Positions 32,561 through 41,958 of a DNA stretch of 64,000 nucleotides are shown here, piece by piece. The notes beneath the pieces were generated by a model. It saw only the letters and a program-made list of their open reading frames with translations, searched no databases and was not told the DNA's origin. Made by a program: the position numbers and the translations under genes. Every line of letters begins with the position of its first letter. Within the stretch, counting starts at the first letter, position 1. This stretch comes from an uncultured Prevotella sp. (GTDB lineage: Bacteria; Bacteroidota; Bacteroidia; Bacteroidales; Bacteroidaceae), in the NCBI GenBank assembly GCA_900315955.1, contig ONBC01000035.1, positions 1-64,000 on the forward strand, in the 5' to 3' direction.

Positions 32561-34444
32561 TTACTCATCGAGCACCTTCAACAGGTCTTTCACCTCATCG
32601 TTGATACGCTGAGCAAACTCTTCCATCTTCATCTGAGCCTGCTCGCCACCGCCCTGCTTACGCATGGACACGAGGCCGTCGGCTGCTTCCTTCTCACCCA
32701 CAACGAGCATGTAAGGCACACGCTTGAGCTCGTTGTCACGGATCTTACGGCCGATCTTCTCGTTACGGTCATCGATGTAAGCGCGGACATCCTTTGAGTC
32801 GAGGTACTCCTGCACCTTCTTGGCGTAGTCGTTGTACTTCTCCGAGATAGGCAGGATAGCGACCTGGTCAGGAGCAAGCCACAAGGGGAAGTGACCGGCT
32901 GTGTGCTCGATGAGCACAGCGGTGAAACGTTCGAGAGAACCAAACGGTGCACGGTGGATCATCACAGGGGTCTTCTTGGAGTTATCCTCAGCGGTGTACT
33001 CAAGCTTGAAGCGCTCCGGGAGGTTATAGTCAACCTGAATCGTTCCGAGCTGCCATTTACGACCGATAGCATCCTTCACCATGAAGTCGAGCTTAGGACC
33101 ATAGAAGGCAGCCTCACCAAGCTCCTCGTGGGTATGAAGGCCTTTCTCCTTACAAGCCTCACGGATAGCGTTCTCACTCTCCTCCCAGATCTCGTCGGAG
33201 CCGATGTACTTGTCGGTGTCCTTCGGATCACGGAGTGAGATCTGTGCATCGTAGTCGTTGAAACCAAAGATCTTGAAGACCTTGAGGATGATGTCGATGA
33301 TCGTCTCAAACTCAGCCTTCACCTGGTCGGGGCGCACGAAGATGTGAGCATCGTCCTGTGTGAACGTGCGGACACGGGTCAGTCCGTGCAGCTCACCGCT
33401 CTTCTCATAACGGAAGACGGTACCGAACTCAGCGATGCGGAGTGGCAGATCCTTGTAGGAACGCGGCTTGCGGGCATAGACCTCACAGTGGTGAGGACAG
33501 TTCATCGGCTTGAGCATATATTCCTCGTCGGGCTCCGGTGTATGGATAGGCTGGAACGAGTCTTTGCCATAATGCGCATAGTGACCGGAAGTGACATAGA
33601 GATTCTTGGAACCGATACCCGGTGTGATGACCTCCTGATAATGATACGGCTTGAGCACGTGACGCAGTACCTCCTGCAGGCGCAGGCGGAGCTGTGTGCC
33701 TTTCGGCAACCAGATAGGCAGACCCTTACCGACACGCTCGGAGAACATGAAAAGTTCCATCTCTTTGCCGATCTTGCGGTGGTCACGCTTCTTGGCTTCC
33801 TCAAGAAGGACAAGATACTCGTCGAGCATCTTCTTCTTCGGGAACGTGACACCATAGATACGGGTCATCTGCTCACGCTTGGCATCGCCACGCCAGAAAG
33901 CACCGGCGACACTCGTGATCTTGATGGCCTTGATGGCACCTGTCGACATGAGGTGCGGACCCTGCTCCACCTTATATTGCTGACCCATAGCCTCAAACTC
34001 CTTGACAGCGTCAGCCTTGGAGACCTCACGACGCACCACAGGCTCGTTCTTCTTGGCGAGCTCCTTCATTTTGGCCTCGATCTTCGGGAAGTCGTTCTCA
34101 GAAATGGCAGTACCCTTCGGAGGCATGACATCATAGAAGAAACCTGTCTCGATAGCGGGACCGAAGCCGAACTGGATACCGGGATAAAGTTCCTGCAGTG
34201 CCTCGGCAAGCAAGTGGGCCGAAGTGTGCCAGAAAGTTTTCTTACCCTCGTCGTCGTCGAACTTATAGAGCTCGATGGTAGCATCACTGTTGATGGGGCG
34301 GTTAAGCTCTGTTGTCTCACCATTGATCCCGCAAGATACAACGTCACGGGCGAGAGCCGGTGAGATGCTCTCAGCGATTTGAAGTCCTGTCACTCCGTTC
34401 TCATATTCACGAACGGAACCATCAGGAAATGTGATTTTAACCAT
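32561..34444 (-). CDS. thrS: threonyl-tRNA synthetase
   Basis: A 627-residue class II synthetase charging tRNA-Thr. Domains in order are the TGS domain (1-60: [17 protein letters not shown]), the editing domain with [11 protein letters not shown], the catalytic core with [35 protein letters not shown] and [16 protein letters not shown], and the anticodon-binding domain at the end. The length is slightly under the E. coli enzyme (642). It has a minus-strand -7 element upstream and a terminator downstream. infC, which follows thrS in many bacteria, is absent here. Confidence 0.97.
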   Translation of the reverse strand: MVKITFPDGSVREYENGVTGLQIAESISPALARDVVSCGINGETTELNRPINSDATIELYKFDDDEGKKTFWHTSAHLLAEALQELYPGIQFGFGPAIETGFFYDVMPPKGTAISENDFPKIEAKMKELAKKNEPVVRREVSKADAVKEFEAMGQQYKVEQGPHLMSTGAIKAIKITSVAGAFWRGDAKREQMTRIYGVTFPKKKMLDEYLVLLEEAKKRDHRKIGKEMELFMFSERVGKGLPIWLPKGTQLRLRLQEVLRHVLKPYHYQEVITPGIGSKNLYVTSGHYAHYGKDSFQPIHTPEPDEEYMLKPMNCPHHCEVYARKPRSYKDLPLRIAEFGTVFRYEKSGELHGLTRVRTFTQDDAHIFVRPDQVKAEFETIIDIILKVFKIFGFNDYDAQISLRDPKDTDKYIGSDEIWEESENAIREACKEKGLHTHEELGEAAFYGPKLDFMVKDAIGRKWQLGTIQVDYNLPERFKLEYTAEDNSKKTPVMIHRAPFGSLERFTAVLIEHTAGHFPLWLAPDQVAILPISEKYNDYAKKVQEYLDSKDVRAYIDDRNEKIGRKIRDNELKRVPYMLVVGEKEAADGLVSMRKQGGGEQAQMKMEEFAQRINDEVKDLLKVLDE

Positions 34445-34473
34445 GATACAAATTAGTTTATCTAAATCACGTG

Positions 34474-34481
34474 CAAAAGTA
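34474..34481 (-). promoter_or_regulatory. -7 element of thrS
   Basis: Minus-strand TACTTTTG, 30 bases before the thrS ATG. A CAA on the plus strand 18 bases further could be the -33 box, one base shorter than usual spacing. Confidence 0.5.
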
Positions 34482-34530
34482 CTACTTATTTCTGTAACGC
34501 AAGCGGGAAAGGTCTTATTTTTTATATGAA

Positions 34531-36537
34531 TTACCGTTTCTTCCTTGGAACCCTTGCAGCACCATTCTCTCCCATCTTCTTGCTCAGGGCGTAAGCATCG
34601 TAGAGGCCGAGCTCCCCTGCCCTACTCAGATCGCTTTGCGCCGCCTTAATGTCTCCTGCATAATAATGTGCCACGGCACGGTTGTAGTAAGCCTGGGCAA
34701 GGCGCGGATCGATGCGGATCGCCTGCGTGTAGTCGTCGATGGCATGCGAATAGTTTTTCTCCGCTGCGAAGAGGTTACCCCTATTATAATAGGTGTAGGC
34801 ATTTTTCGGCTGAAGCTGGATAGCCATTGCGAAGTCGCCTTCTGCCTGCGACAGTTTCATGGCCGTCTTCGTACCCTTGGATGCCTCATAATCGTTGAGC
34901 AGCTGCTGGCAGACAGCACGCTCCCAGTGTCCCATCGCTGAAGCCGTATCGACGGACAGATAGTCGTCGAGATCTGAAAGGGCATCGCTATAGTTTTGTG
35001 CCTCTGCGTAGGCTACGGCACGCTGGAGCAATAAGGCGGCACGCACCTTGCGGTCTTTTTCCTCATTAATGCCTGCCGTTAGACCATCGATGAGCTGGAA
35101 GATCTGCTTCGACTGAACATCTGTCAGACGCTCGCGCTTGGCGTTGCACGTAAGGTTCAGCTTGCGCAACGGATCGGCTTTCGCATTGAAGCGGTCGAGC
35201 TCAGTGTCGTATGCCTGATAGCCCTCCACAGCATTGGCATAGGAGAAGTAAGAGAGCTGGTACATGGGAAGGAAGGCTATATCCACGTCGCGATCCTGCA
35301 CCGTTCCCCTGATGCCACCCGAATAAGTATGCTCCACCTTAGGCTTATCTTCCACTACGACATCGTTGTATTTGGAGATATCGATCTCGGAGCGCTTCCG
35401 CACTTCGCGTAGCTTGGCTTTGCTCCACCGCTGCTGAATGCCGAGATGTTTGTTCATCTGCGCCTTGAAGATGCGGAACTCGTCCATCTCTGCCTGATTC
35501 GTCATGCCAAGTTTCCGGTAGCAAGCAGCCCGGGCAGCCAATCCTGCCCAAAAGTTGGGGAACTGATTGATGACCAGCGTATAGTCGCGGATAGCCGATC
35601 TCAGATTGCCTAATTTGTCATTGAGCAACGCACGGTTATAGATAGCCATGAAGTTCTTCGGCTCCATCTTTACGACAAAGTTGAAGTCCGTCAAGGCCCG
35701 GTTATCGTCACCCAATTGCAGTCGAAGCAGCCCTCGGTTGTAATGCGCAAGGAAGTTTTTCGGATCGAGGTCAATGGCCATATCATAGTCGGCCAGAGCT
35801 CCACTGAGATTGTTGATATTCAATCGTGCGAGTGCCCGGTTGACATAGTTGTTGACGACTCTCGGTCTGAGGTGAATGGCTTTGCTCAAACAATTCTCAG
35901 CCGTGCGCCATTGTTTCCGGTTGAGCGCGATATACGAACGGGTAGTCCACGCATCAGCATTGTAAGGATCGATGTCAAGGCTACGCGTAAGCCAATGGTC
36001 GGCCTGTGTAGTGTCTTTTTTCTCAAGATAGATCTCCGCCTTCAGCGAATATGCCGTAGCTATCTGAGACCAACGCTTGATGATGGTATCAGCGTCGAGC
36101 AAGGCATGGTCAAAATCACGCACGTTCATACGACAGATGGCACGGTTCACCCAGAAACTTGATACGGATGGATTCAGATGGATGGCACGGTCATAGTCTG
36201 TTATGGCATCACTGTATTCTTCCTGGCGAATGCGAGAAATAGCACGCAGGTCGAAGATCTGCTCGATGTAAGGATTAAGGTCTATAGCTCTCGTAGCATC
36301 GCTCTCCGCACCGATGTAGTCATCAAGATAGAACTTTGCCACGGCACGGTCGTACCAAGGCAGCCAAAGGTAAGGTTTAAGCGCTAAGACCTTGTTGAAA
36401 TATTGGATGGAGAGCACATAATCATCGTAATGAAGTGCCACTTCACCATTCATGATGAGTCGGTCAACATTGTATTGTGCACTGGCTTTCATCACCGAAA
36501 ACAGTGCGATGATAAAAATGATTATCCTGCTCTTCAT
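34531..36537 (-). CDS. exported tetratricopeptide-repeat protein
   Basis: A 668-residue protein with a signal peptide ([20 protein letters not shown]) followed by TPR units across residues 25-350 and again at about 480-650. Typical units are [40 protein letters not shown] and [20 protein letters not shown]. Between the two TPR blocks lies a non-repeat segment (about 370-470). It probably acts as a periplasmic or membrane-associated scaffold. It starts 24 bases after def and is probably part of the SPOR-ruvX-def-TPR operon. Confidence 0.88.
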   Translation of the reverse strand: MKSRIIIFIIALFSVMKASAQYNVDRLIMNGEVALHYDDYVLSIQYFNKVLALKPYLWLPWYDRAVAKFYLDDYIGAESDATRAIDLNPYIEQIFDLRAISRIRQEEYSDAITDYDRAIHLNPSVSSFWVNRAICRMNVRDFDHALLDADTIIKRWSQIATAYSLKAEIYLEKKDTTQADHWLTRSLDIDPYNADAWTTRSYIALNRKQWRTAENCLSKAIHLRPRVVNNYVNRALARLNINNLSGALADYDMAIDLDPKNFLAHYNRGLLRLQLGDDNRALTDFNFVVKMEPKNFMAIYNRALLNDKLGNLRSAIRDYTLVINQFPNFWAGLAARAACYRKLGMTNQAEMDEFRIFKAQMNKHLGIQQRWSKAKLREVRKRSEIDISKYNDVVVEDKPKVEHTYSGGIRGTVQDRDVDIAFLPMYQLSYFSYANAVEGYQAYDTELDRFNAKADPLRKLNLTCNAKRERLTDVQSKQIFQLIDGLTAGINEEKDRKVRAALLLQRAVAYAEAQNYSDALSDLDDYLSVDTASAMGHWERAVCQQLLNDYEASKGTKTAMKLSQAEGDFAMAIQLQPKNAYTYYNRGNLFAAEKNYSHAIDDYTQAIRIDPRLAQAYYNRAVAHYYAGDIKAAQSDLSRAGELGLYDAYALSKKMGENGAARVPRKKR

Positions 36538-36561
36538 CTCTCTTGACGTAATGGCTGAAAT

Positions 36562-37125
36562 TTACTTGTGTATCGGCTTTGTGCGGTATGCGCACCGGAA
36601 CTTCCCCTGTGACATACCCTTCAGCTTGTTGCGAATCATCGACTTGCGGAACGGGGATATCTTGTCGGTGTAGAGCACCCCTTCAAGATGATCAAACTCG
36701 TGCTGCATCACCCTTGCCTGATATCCATCCACCCACTCATCGTGCTCCTGGAGGTTCTCGTCAAGCCACTTGGCATGGATGCGTTTGGGACGCGTGACAT
36801 CCTCGCTGAGTCCTGGGATAGAAAGGCAGCCTTCCTCTAAAGTTTCCCTGCCTGCATGGTCGTCAGCCTCAAGGATGTGTCCATTGATAAAGGCATGACG
36901 GAAGCCTGCGTACTGCGGGAAGTCTTCCTTAAGCACGTCAAGGTCGATCACTACAACGCGGATGCTCTTTCCTATCTGAGGAGCAGCAAGGCCTACACCC
37001 GAGGAAGCATCAAGGGTCTCAAACATGTCCTTGATAAGCTGCTGCAAATCAGGATAATCAACAGGAATATCCTGCGCCACTTTCCGGAGAACCGGCTGGC
37101 CGAATGTATAAATTGGTAAAATCAT
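36562..37125 (-). CDS. def: peptide deformylase
   Basis: A 187-residue metal-dependent deformylase that removes the N-formyl group from new proteins. All three family motifs are present: GVGLAAPQIG (43-52), EGCLSIPG (metal ligand Cys100) and QHEFDHLEGV (His142, Glu143, His146). Length is normal. The start overlaps the end of ruvX by 4 bases (ATGA). Confidence 0.97.
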   Translation of the reverse strand: MILPIYTFGQPVLRKVAQDIPVDYPDLQQLIKDMFETLDASSGVGLAAPQIGKSIRVVVIDLDVLKEDFPQYAGFRHAFINGHILEADDHAGRETLEEGCLSIPGLSEDVTRPKRIHAKWLDENLQEHDEWVDGYQARVMQHEFDHLEGVLYTDKISPFRKSMIRNKLKGMSQGKFRCAYRTKPIHK

Positions 37126-37538
37126 CTTCTTGAATTCATGTAGTCTTGCAGAATAATCGTCGCACTTACCTCATCTACAAGACCCTTGTTCTCCTTCCTT
37201 GTCTTCTTCTTCACACCACCCTCAATGATGGCCCGATGCGCTAAGACAGACGTAAAACGCTCGTCATAATACTCAATGGGCACCTGAGGACAAGCCTTAC
37301 GCCAGCGGTTCACGAAATTCTCCACACGGGCAAGGTTCTCCGACGGTCTGCCATTGGGTTGAGTCGGCTTACCGATAACAATACGTTCTACTTCCTCCTG
37401 CTTAATATAGTTGAGAAGGAAGTCGAACAAATCTTTTGTATCTACTGTTGTCAAACCATTGGCAATGAGCTGTAGGGGGTCAGTGACAGCCAACCCCGTG
37501 CGCTTCTTACCAAAGTCGACAGAGAGTATTCTTGACAT
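37122..37538 (-). CDS. ruvX: Holliday junction resolvase-like protein YqgF (RuvX)
   Basis: A 138-residue RNase H-fold nuclease of the YqgF family. Seen are the catalytic aspartate in ILSVDFGKKRTGLAV, IVIGKPTQPNGRPS, and the YYDERFTSVLAH motif; DEVSATIILQDYM gives the final acidic residue. In E. coli YqgF processes the 5' end of 16S rRNA. The start at 37538 directly abuts the stop of the SPOR lipoprotein gene, and its end overlaps def, so the three are one transcript. Confidence 0.95.
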   Translation of the reverse strand: MSRILSVDFGKKRTGLAVTDPLQLIANGLTTVDTKDLFDFLLNYIKQEEVERIVIGKPTQPNGRPSENLARVENFVNRWRKACPQVPIEYYDERFTSVLAHRAIIEGGVKKKTRKENKGLVDEVSATIILQDYMNSRR

Positions 37539-38033
37539 TTATTTCTGATACAGCAACCATGCGTCGCTGTTCTTGTTGAACTTGCTGCCCCTGATAGCAT
37601 TGCGGCTCTGCACGGCCTGGCTTCTGTCATCGTAAGTGCCGGAAACCACACGATACATATTCTTAGCGGAATTGAACACGATTTGGGCATCATAACCACC
37701 TTGCTTAAGCAAGTTCTGTAAGCCTTCAGCATTTGACTTCAAGCCAAAGCTACCGGCTACTACACTAAACTTCTTCAGGCCTGTGCCGCTGATCAGCGTT
37801 ACATCCTCAGAGCGAACAGGTGTATTGTCAACGTTGCTTACCGTTGTCTGGTCAGCCTGTTTCGTTACCATCGGGGTGACCGTAGCCTGATCCTGCGGAG
37901 CAGCAGCGGTCTGCTGCTCTTCCTGAGCCTTGGCTTTCTCGTAAGCCTTCTTGTAAGCACTCTCCTGTGATTTACAACTTGTGAAAGCGAGCGCCACGCA
38001 AATGGCTGCTCCCATTACCAAATATTTCTTCAT
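37539..38033 (-). CDS. SPOR-domain lipoprotein
   Basis: A 164-residue lipoprotein: signal ending in LAFTSC (Cys20), then an Ala/Gln/Thr-rich linker, and a C-terminal SPOR domain (about residues 88-164: KKFSVVAGSFGLKSNAEGL, FNSAKNMYRVVSGTYDDRSQA). SPOR domains bind peptidoglycan strands lacking stem peptides at the division site. It is the first gene of the SPOR-ruvX-def-TPR set. The window has a second SPOR protein at 6794. Confidence 0.9.
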   Translation of the reverse strand: MKKYLVMGAAICVALAFTSCKSQESAYKKAYEKAKAQEEQQTAAAPQDQATVTPMVTKQADQTTVSNVDNTPVRSEDVTLISGTGLKKFSVVAGSFGLKSNAEGLQNLLKQGGYDAQIVFNSAKNMYRVVSGTYDDRSQAVQSRNAIRGSKFNKNSDAWLLYQK

Positions 38034-38205
38034 CTTCTTAATTGAGATTATATGTATATATTCTAATTCTTATGTTTATGCAGTGGAAAATTCTTTTACG
38101 TGCGAAATTACGAAATAATAAGCAAACAGTATACATCTATACGCATAAAGTTTGTTAAACCAAGGATTTATCGGCTTATTCTTCTCGTATCTCGAAATAA
38201 TTTAT

Positions 38206-38213
38206 TAAGTTTG
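38206..38213 (+). promoter_or_regulatory. -7 element of the YtxH operon
   Basis: TAAGTTTG fits TAnnTTTG and stands 40 bases before the YtxH start. Confidence 0.45.
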
Positions 38214-38253
38214 CAACTACATACATATATAACGTTCAAAGAAAGGATTTATC

Positions 38254-38472
38254 ATGAAGACATTTGGTTACATTGCCACGTTCTTAGGTGGTGCTATCGC
38301 AGGTGCAGCCATTGGCTTGCTGCTTGCTCCGGAAAAAGGTTCTGACACACGCACAAAAATTGCTGATACAGTAGACGACTTCTGCAAGAAGCATGACATC
38401 AAGCTCAACCGCAATGATGCTGACGATCTCGTAGATGATATCAAAGAAGCCGTAGACGCAGATAAGGCTTAA
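38254..38472 (+). CDS. YtxH-domain protein
   Basis: A 72-residue protein with one Gly/Ala-rich membrane helix (GYIATFLGGAIAGAAIGLLLA) followed by the family pattern PEKGSDTR and an acidic helix rich in Asp (NRNDADDLVDDIKEAVDADK). YtxH proteins are small membrane stress-associated proteins of unknown mechanism. It is the first of three small genes with gaps of 40 and 17 bases. Confidence 0.88.
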   Translation: MKTFGYIATFLGGAIAGAAIGLLLAPEKGSDTRTKIADTVDDFCKKHDIKLNRNDADDLVDDIKEAVDADKA

Positions 38473-38512
38473 AGCAGACAAGGCTTAAAAGAAAGCGTAA
38501 AATCTCGAACAG

Positions 38513-38860
38513 ATGATTTCCAACGACCAGAACATTGAGACCATCGGGCAGCTTGTGGATGTGCTGAGGCATTATGCCAGCCTCCAGAAAGAATATATCA
38601 AGTTAGGCACCGTAGAAAAGACTGTAAGAATTCTTACAGCTATCGCGATGACGGCTATTCTCGGGCTGCTGTTGGTCTTCGTGTTGATCTTCCTCAGTTT
38701 CGCCACCGTGAGTGCGCTGAGCCCTTGTGTAGGGCAAGTGGGAGCATACGCCATCGTGTCGGGAGTTTTTTTTATTATTTTCCTTCTGTTCATCGTCTTT
38801 AGGAAACAATGGATTGAAAAGCCCCTCGTAAGATTCCTGTCTGAACTCTTGCTCAGTTAA
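38513..38860 (+). CDS. phage-holin-family membrane protein (Phage_holin_3_6-like)
   Basis: A 115-residue protein. A soluble helix (1-38: DQNIETIGQLVDVLRHYASLQKEYIKLG in shape) is followed by two membrane helices (about 44-70 and 77-97) and a short tail. This is the Actinobacteria/Bacteroidota holin superfamily III group (Phage_holin_3_6), usually encoded in chromosomal operons with YtxH proteins and not in prophages. A role in the cell envelope is presumed. There are no phage genes around it. Confidence 0.82.
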   Translation: MISNDQNIETIGQLVDVLRHYASLQKEYIKLGTVEKTVRILTAIAMTAILGLLLVFVLIFLSFATVSALSPCVGQVGAYAIVSGVFFIIFLLFIVFRKQWIEKPLVRFLSELLLS

Positions 38861-38877
38861 ACTATAAATAGAACAAT

Positions 38878-39135
38878 ATGAAAGAAAGCTATTCATCCAC
38901 AACGGCTTATCACTCTATAGACGAAATCCGTGCGCGGAAAGCCATGTTGGAGAAAGACATACAGGCTGACGAGGCGAAGATTGGCCAGAAATGGCACTCG
39001 CTTTTTAAGAGACCTCAAGCACTGTCAAAAGCCGCCACTCCTTCACAACGTATGCTCAGCATCGTGAACTCTGGAGCCGGTGTCCTTGACGGTCTCCTCC
39101 TTGTTTGGAAGCTTTACCGTAAATTCAAAAAGTAA
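38878..39135 (+). CDS. small conserved protein of the YtxH/holin operon
   Basis: An 85-residue protein: a charged, probably coiled helical N-terminal part (IDEIRARKAMLEKDI), a middle stretch with LFKRPQALSK, and a weakly hydrophobic C-terminal helix (LDGLLLVWKLYRKF). It follows the holin-like gene by 17 bases and ends just before a strong terminator. It has no recognised family; the arrangement of these three small genes recurs in Bacteroidota as far as I recall. Confidence 0.75.
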   Translation: MKESYSSTTAYHSIDEIRARKAMLEKDIQADEAKIGQKWHSLFKRPQALSKAATPSQRMLSIVNSGAGVLDGLLLVWKLYRKFKK

Positions 39136-39136
39136 C

Positions 39137-39170
39137 CTGCCTGCCGATAAGCAGGCAGTTCTGTTTTTTT
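39137..39170 (+). terminator. terminator of the YtxH operon
   Basis: CTGCCTGC and GCAGGCAG pair perfectly around CGATAA, followed by TTCTGTTTTTTT. Confidence 0.9.
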
Positions 39171-39236
39171 AACTACTAACTCTCACTTCTAACAACTCAC
39201 TACTAACTACTAACTACTAACTCCTAACTCCTACTC
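39171..39236. repeat. heptamer-type tandem repeat (ACTACTA)
   Basis: A low-complexity run built from CTAACTA/ACTCCTA heptamers, five clear copies in 39204-39236 with degenerate copies before. It lies between the YtxH terminator and the convergent MATE gene stop. Confidence 0.6.
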
Positions 39237-40598
39237 CCGATGCTCTGCCACTACCCGACGGAGGGTAATGGCATAGGCACTGAGCATCAGCACGCCAGTG
39301 AGCATCCACGAGACAGGATACACGGCCATGAGATGATTGAAACCTGGATGAGACGGACAGTAGAAGAAAATCCAGCCCAACCGGAACACGCAGGTGCCGA
39401 AGATGGCAATCAGCGTAGGCTCCAACGAATGCCCCAGGCCACGCAGACACGCCGCCGAGATCTCGTAGCTCGCCGCGATCCATTGGAAGACGAGCACGTC
39501 GGCCATTCGTTCACGGGCAAAGGCGGTGACCTCGGAATCGGTGGTGAACAGCCAAAGGAAGAAGCCGCGCTCGCCGTAGAACAGCAGATTGCCGGCCAGA
39601 CAGAACAGCGCACCGCAGGCCATGCTCAACCAGAACACGCGCTTGCAGCGGTCGATGAGCCCGGCACCGTAGTTCTGTCCGACAAAGGTGACAGCTGTGC
39701 CCGTGAAGGCACTCATCAGAAAATAGCAGTAGTACTCAAAGTTCTGTTCCACCGACGATCCCGCTATGGCTGCGGCACCGTAGCTGTTGATGCCGGTCTG
39801 AACAAACACGTTGCTGAAAGAGAAAAGCATGCTCTGCACGCCGGTGGGGATGCCTATGACGAGGATGCGACGCAGCGACTGACAGTCCACATGCAGTCGG
39901 GTGACCTGCAACCGGAAAGGTCCGATCTCATGGCGCAACACGTATATCATGCACAAGGCACTGAACACGTTGGCCAGTCCCGTTGCGGCAGCCACACCCG
40001 CCACGCTCCACTGTAGGACAATGACGAAGAGCAGACAACAGAGCGTATTGATCACGCCGGCGGCAAGCAGCATATACAGCGGACTGCGTGTGTCGCCCTT
40101 GCTGCGCAGAACGGCGGCTCCGAAGTTGAAGATGATAAAGAACGGCACGCCGAGAAAGTAAACGCGCAGATAGGTTGTCGCGTCGGGCAGAATCTCCTGT
40201 GGTGTCGCCATCCAGCGGAGGATCGCAGGCGCGAAAGTCAGTCCGACAAACAACAGCAACACGCTGCAAGCCAGTGCGATGACGTATGTGGTACCTACGG
40301 CGTTGCGCACGCGGTGGCGGTCGCGTGCACCGATGGCCATGGCGATGACGGCATTGGCTCCGACCGAGATGCCAACAAAAAGGTTGATGAGCAGGTTAAT
40401 GAGAAAGGTGTTGGCACCGACAGCGGCCAGTGCCTCACTTGACGCAAAGCGTCCCACCACGGCCACGTCGATCGAGATGAACAGCTGTTGGAGGATACTG
40501 CTCACCGCGAAAGGCATGGCCACCTGTAGCATCTTGCCTAAGAGTGAACCGTGGAGCATGTCCATCATCCTGCTGTCTTTGCTTTTTCCTTTTCTCAT
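39231..40598 (-). CDS. MATE-family efflux transporter
   Basis: A 455-residue inner-membrane protein with about 12 hydrophobic helices in two related halves. The family pattern is seen in FAVSSILQQLFISIDVAVVGRFASSEALAAVG-type sequence at residues 20-50, the corresponding half beginning with ILVIGIPTGVQSMLFSFSNVF near 245, and SSVEQNFEYYCYFLMSAFTGTAVTFVGQNYGAG. MATE pumps export cationic drugs or metabolites with Na+ or H+. The substrate is not indicated. The stop lies in the heptamer repeat. A minus-strand TAATTTTG at 40662-40669 is the likely promoter. Confidence 0.92.
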   Translation of the reverse strand: MRKGKSKDSRMMDMLHGSLLGKMLQVAMPFAVSSILQQLFISIDVAVVGRFASSEALAAVGANTFLINLLINLFVGISVGANAVIAMAIGARDRHRVRNAVGTTYVIALACSVLLLFVGLTFAPAILRWMATPQEILPDATTYLRVYFLGVPFFIIFNFGAAVLRSKGDTRSPLYMLLAAGVINTLCCLLFVIVLQWSVAGVAAATGLANVFSALCMIYVLRHEIGPFRLQVTRLHVDCQSLRRILVIGIPTGVQSMLFSFSNVFVQTGINSYGAAAIAGSSVEQNFEYYCYFLMSAFTGTAVTFVGQNYGAGLIDRCKRVFWLSMACGALFCLAGNLLFYGERGFFLWLFTTDSEVTAFARERMADVLVFQWIAASYEISAACLRGLGHSLEPTLIAIFGTCVFRLGWIFFYCPSHPGFNHLMAVYPVSWMLTGVLMLSAYAITLRRVVAEHRE

Positions 40599-40661
40599 CG
40601 CGTGGTACTATTTCTCACCGTCAGGCAACACATCATACCATCCGGCATCCTTGACCTCCTG

Positions 40662-40669
40662 CAAAATTA
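40662..40669 (-). promoter_or_regulatory. -7 element of the MATE gene
   Basis: Minus-strand TAATTTTG, 64 bases before the MATE start. A second candidate, TATCTTTG, lies at 40703-40710. Confidence 0.4.
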
Positions 40670-40940
40670 TAGCTTTTTTGTCACATCCTATCATATATGC
40701 GGCAAAGATACAAAAACTTCGGAACTTTTTCATCCATCACTCCGGACCCGGTTCAATTGTGCAATATGTTAACAAAAATAAGCCTCGGAGTCAGTGCCCA
40801 CGACTCACGGTCGGTCTGCCGGGAGCGCATTTAGCTCCGGGCTGCGGAGGTATTGGAGGAACGTGCCGTAAGAAAACGCTTTTCCGAAAGGTATCAGCAT
40901 ATTTATGCTCCCGCAAAAATAACAAATAACAAATAACAAA

Positions 40941-41261
40941 TAACAATAAGGTCGTAACACATGTTCTGTCGCCCAAAAACACCATCCCCAATGGTAACAA
41001 GTAACAAGTAACAATAAGGTCGTTCAATAGGTTCCAAATTTTTTTTGAACCTCGCGAACATTATTATATATATAATAATAATGTATATAATCTATTTATA
41101 TCTCTTGTTCAACGTTCAAAAATTGTTTCCCAACGGACCCGCCGCATGTATGTTCCGACCTTATTGTTACTTGTTACTTGTTACCCTTAATTGTTAAAAT
41201 TGCGCCCGCGCAGGGCTGCCTCGTCGGGGGCGAACAGACATGTGTTACGACCTTATTGTTA
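40941..41261. repeat. nested long inverted repeats around an AT-rich core
   Basis: Inner arms 40993-41022 and 41156-41185 are a perfect 30-bp inverted repeat (core GTAACAATAAGGTCG). Outer arms 40941-40973 and 41229-41261 match at 29 of 33 positions, 24 of them in a row. The 15-bp segment TAACAATAAGGTCGT is shared by inner and outer arms, so it occurs four times in symmetric arrangement. The 133-bp centre is AT-rich, with alternating TA tracts at 41061-41100. Heptamer AAATAAC repeats precede the left outer arm. There is no coding gene here. Confidence 0.85.
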
Positions 41262-41325
41262 GCCGCCGCACACGGCAAATGCGCCCCCTTGTTGAAGGAG
41301 AAAATGTTTCACGGTGGTTTGCGAT

Positions 41326-41670
41326 TCAATCGCAATTGCAGGCCGTTTGCACTGCAATCGACCCGCGATTCCATATCAATCGTCGGTTTCGATGTTTCAC
41401 GCTGCGTGACGGCTGATTCTGGCCATGCAGGTAACGTTTCGGATAGGCCTTTGCCTTGAGTTTACTACCAGGATTGAACAGACGGCATGTCACCCTGTGA
41501 CGGAACTTCTCGCTTGGAATGGAATTGCAGCCCATGCAGTCGTAAAGCCGTCCAAATATCATCAGCCGTTCTGTCTCATCCGTGTCCCGACTTCGTCAAT
41601 GCGTCACCCAAATTTAATCTGTTTGTCAGTCTATTCTGCCCCAACCCCATGAAACCCTTGCTATGATGCA
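41326..41670 (-). pseudogene. N-terminal remnant of an IS1634-type transposase
   Basis: On the minus strand one frame ends in GQNRLTNRLNLGDALTKSG and, after a frameshift near 41580, another continues ETERLMIFGRLYDCMGCNS, IPSEKFRHRVTCRLFNPGSK, LKAKAYPKRYLH. The pattern YDxxGxNxIPxExxRHxVxxRxxxPxSKLxxxxYxxxY is that of the N-terminal part of IS1634-family transposases. After about 60 residues the similarity fades. No catalytic region remains. It complements the C-terminal relic at 19841, although the two need not come from the same copy. Confidence 0.6.
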
Positions 41671-41695
41671 AGTCGATTCCCGCAGTGGCGCATAT

Positions 41696-41884
41696 ATTTT
41701 CTCGCAGAGCCGCGTAGATAATCGAGCTTCGGAGAGATTTTCTCGCAGAGCCGCAGAGTTTATTGAGCCGCGGAGTTATTGCTTCTGCTCTCTCCTCATA
41801 AGGCCGAAGGCCTCTCAGCGATCTCAGCCTCTCACACGTATCATCTCTGCGGCTCAAAATAAGCTCTGCGGCTCTGCGTGAAAA
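41696..41884. repeat. GCAGAGCCGC-based repeat element
   Basis: ATTTTCTCGCAGAGCCGC occurs at 41696-41713 and 41737-41754, and an inverted form GCGGCTCTGCGTGAAAA closes the element at 41868-41884. Further GAGCCGCRGAG and CTCTGCGGCTC copies lie between. The layout is a composite palindromic element like the CGCAGAG-type intergenic repeats known in many environmental genomes. Confidence 0.65.
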
Positions 41885-41958
41885 GTCTGATAATCAAGGG
41901 CAGCATTGGGTCTCAATAAAAAAGTGATGAAGTAAGGAAATAGCATGAAAAGACTCTG

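Larger units (their letters stand above)
40599..41958. other. gene-poor interval between the MATE gene and the MBL hydrolase gene
   Basis: About 1.36 kb without an intact gene. From left to right it holds the MATE promoter, a GC-rich hairpin-prone stretch near 40815-40850, the nested inverted repeats, two copies of TGTTTCACG (41305 and 41393), a transposase N-terminal relic and a repeat built on GCAGAGCCGC. Short frames on both strands here are explained by these elements. Confidence 0.7.

Noticed and set aside
33344..34363. 339-codon frame opposite thrS
   Set aside because: Shadow of a well-supported synthetase gene.
38513..38860. Prophage holin as a sign of a prophage
   Set aside because: It lies in a small housekeeping-type operon with YtxH, and no phage structural, lysis or integrase gene is near.
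40941..41261. Replication origin
   Set aside because: An AT-rich core with symmetric repeats fits loosely, but no DnaA boxes were seen and no dnaA or dnaN gene is present.
41305..41401. Two further TGTTTCACG half-sites (41305 and 41393) as parS
   Set aside because: Only the first half matches; the second halves are unrelated, and they fall in or beside a transposase relic.
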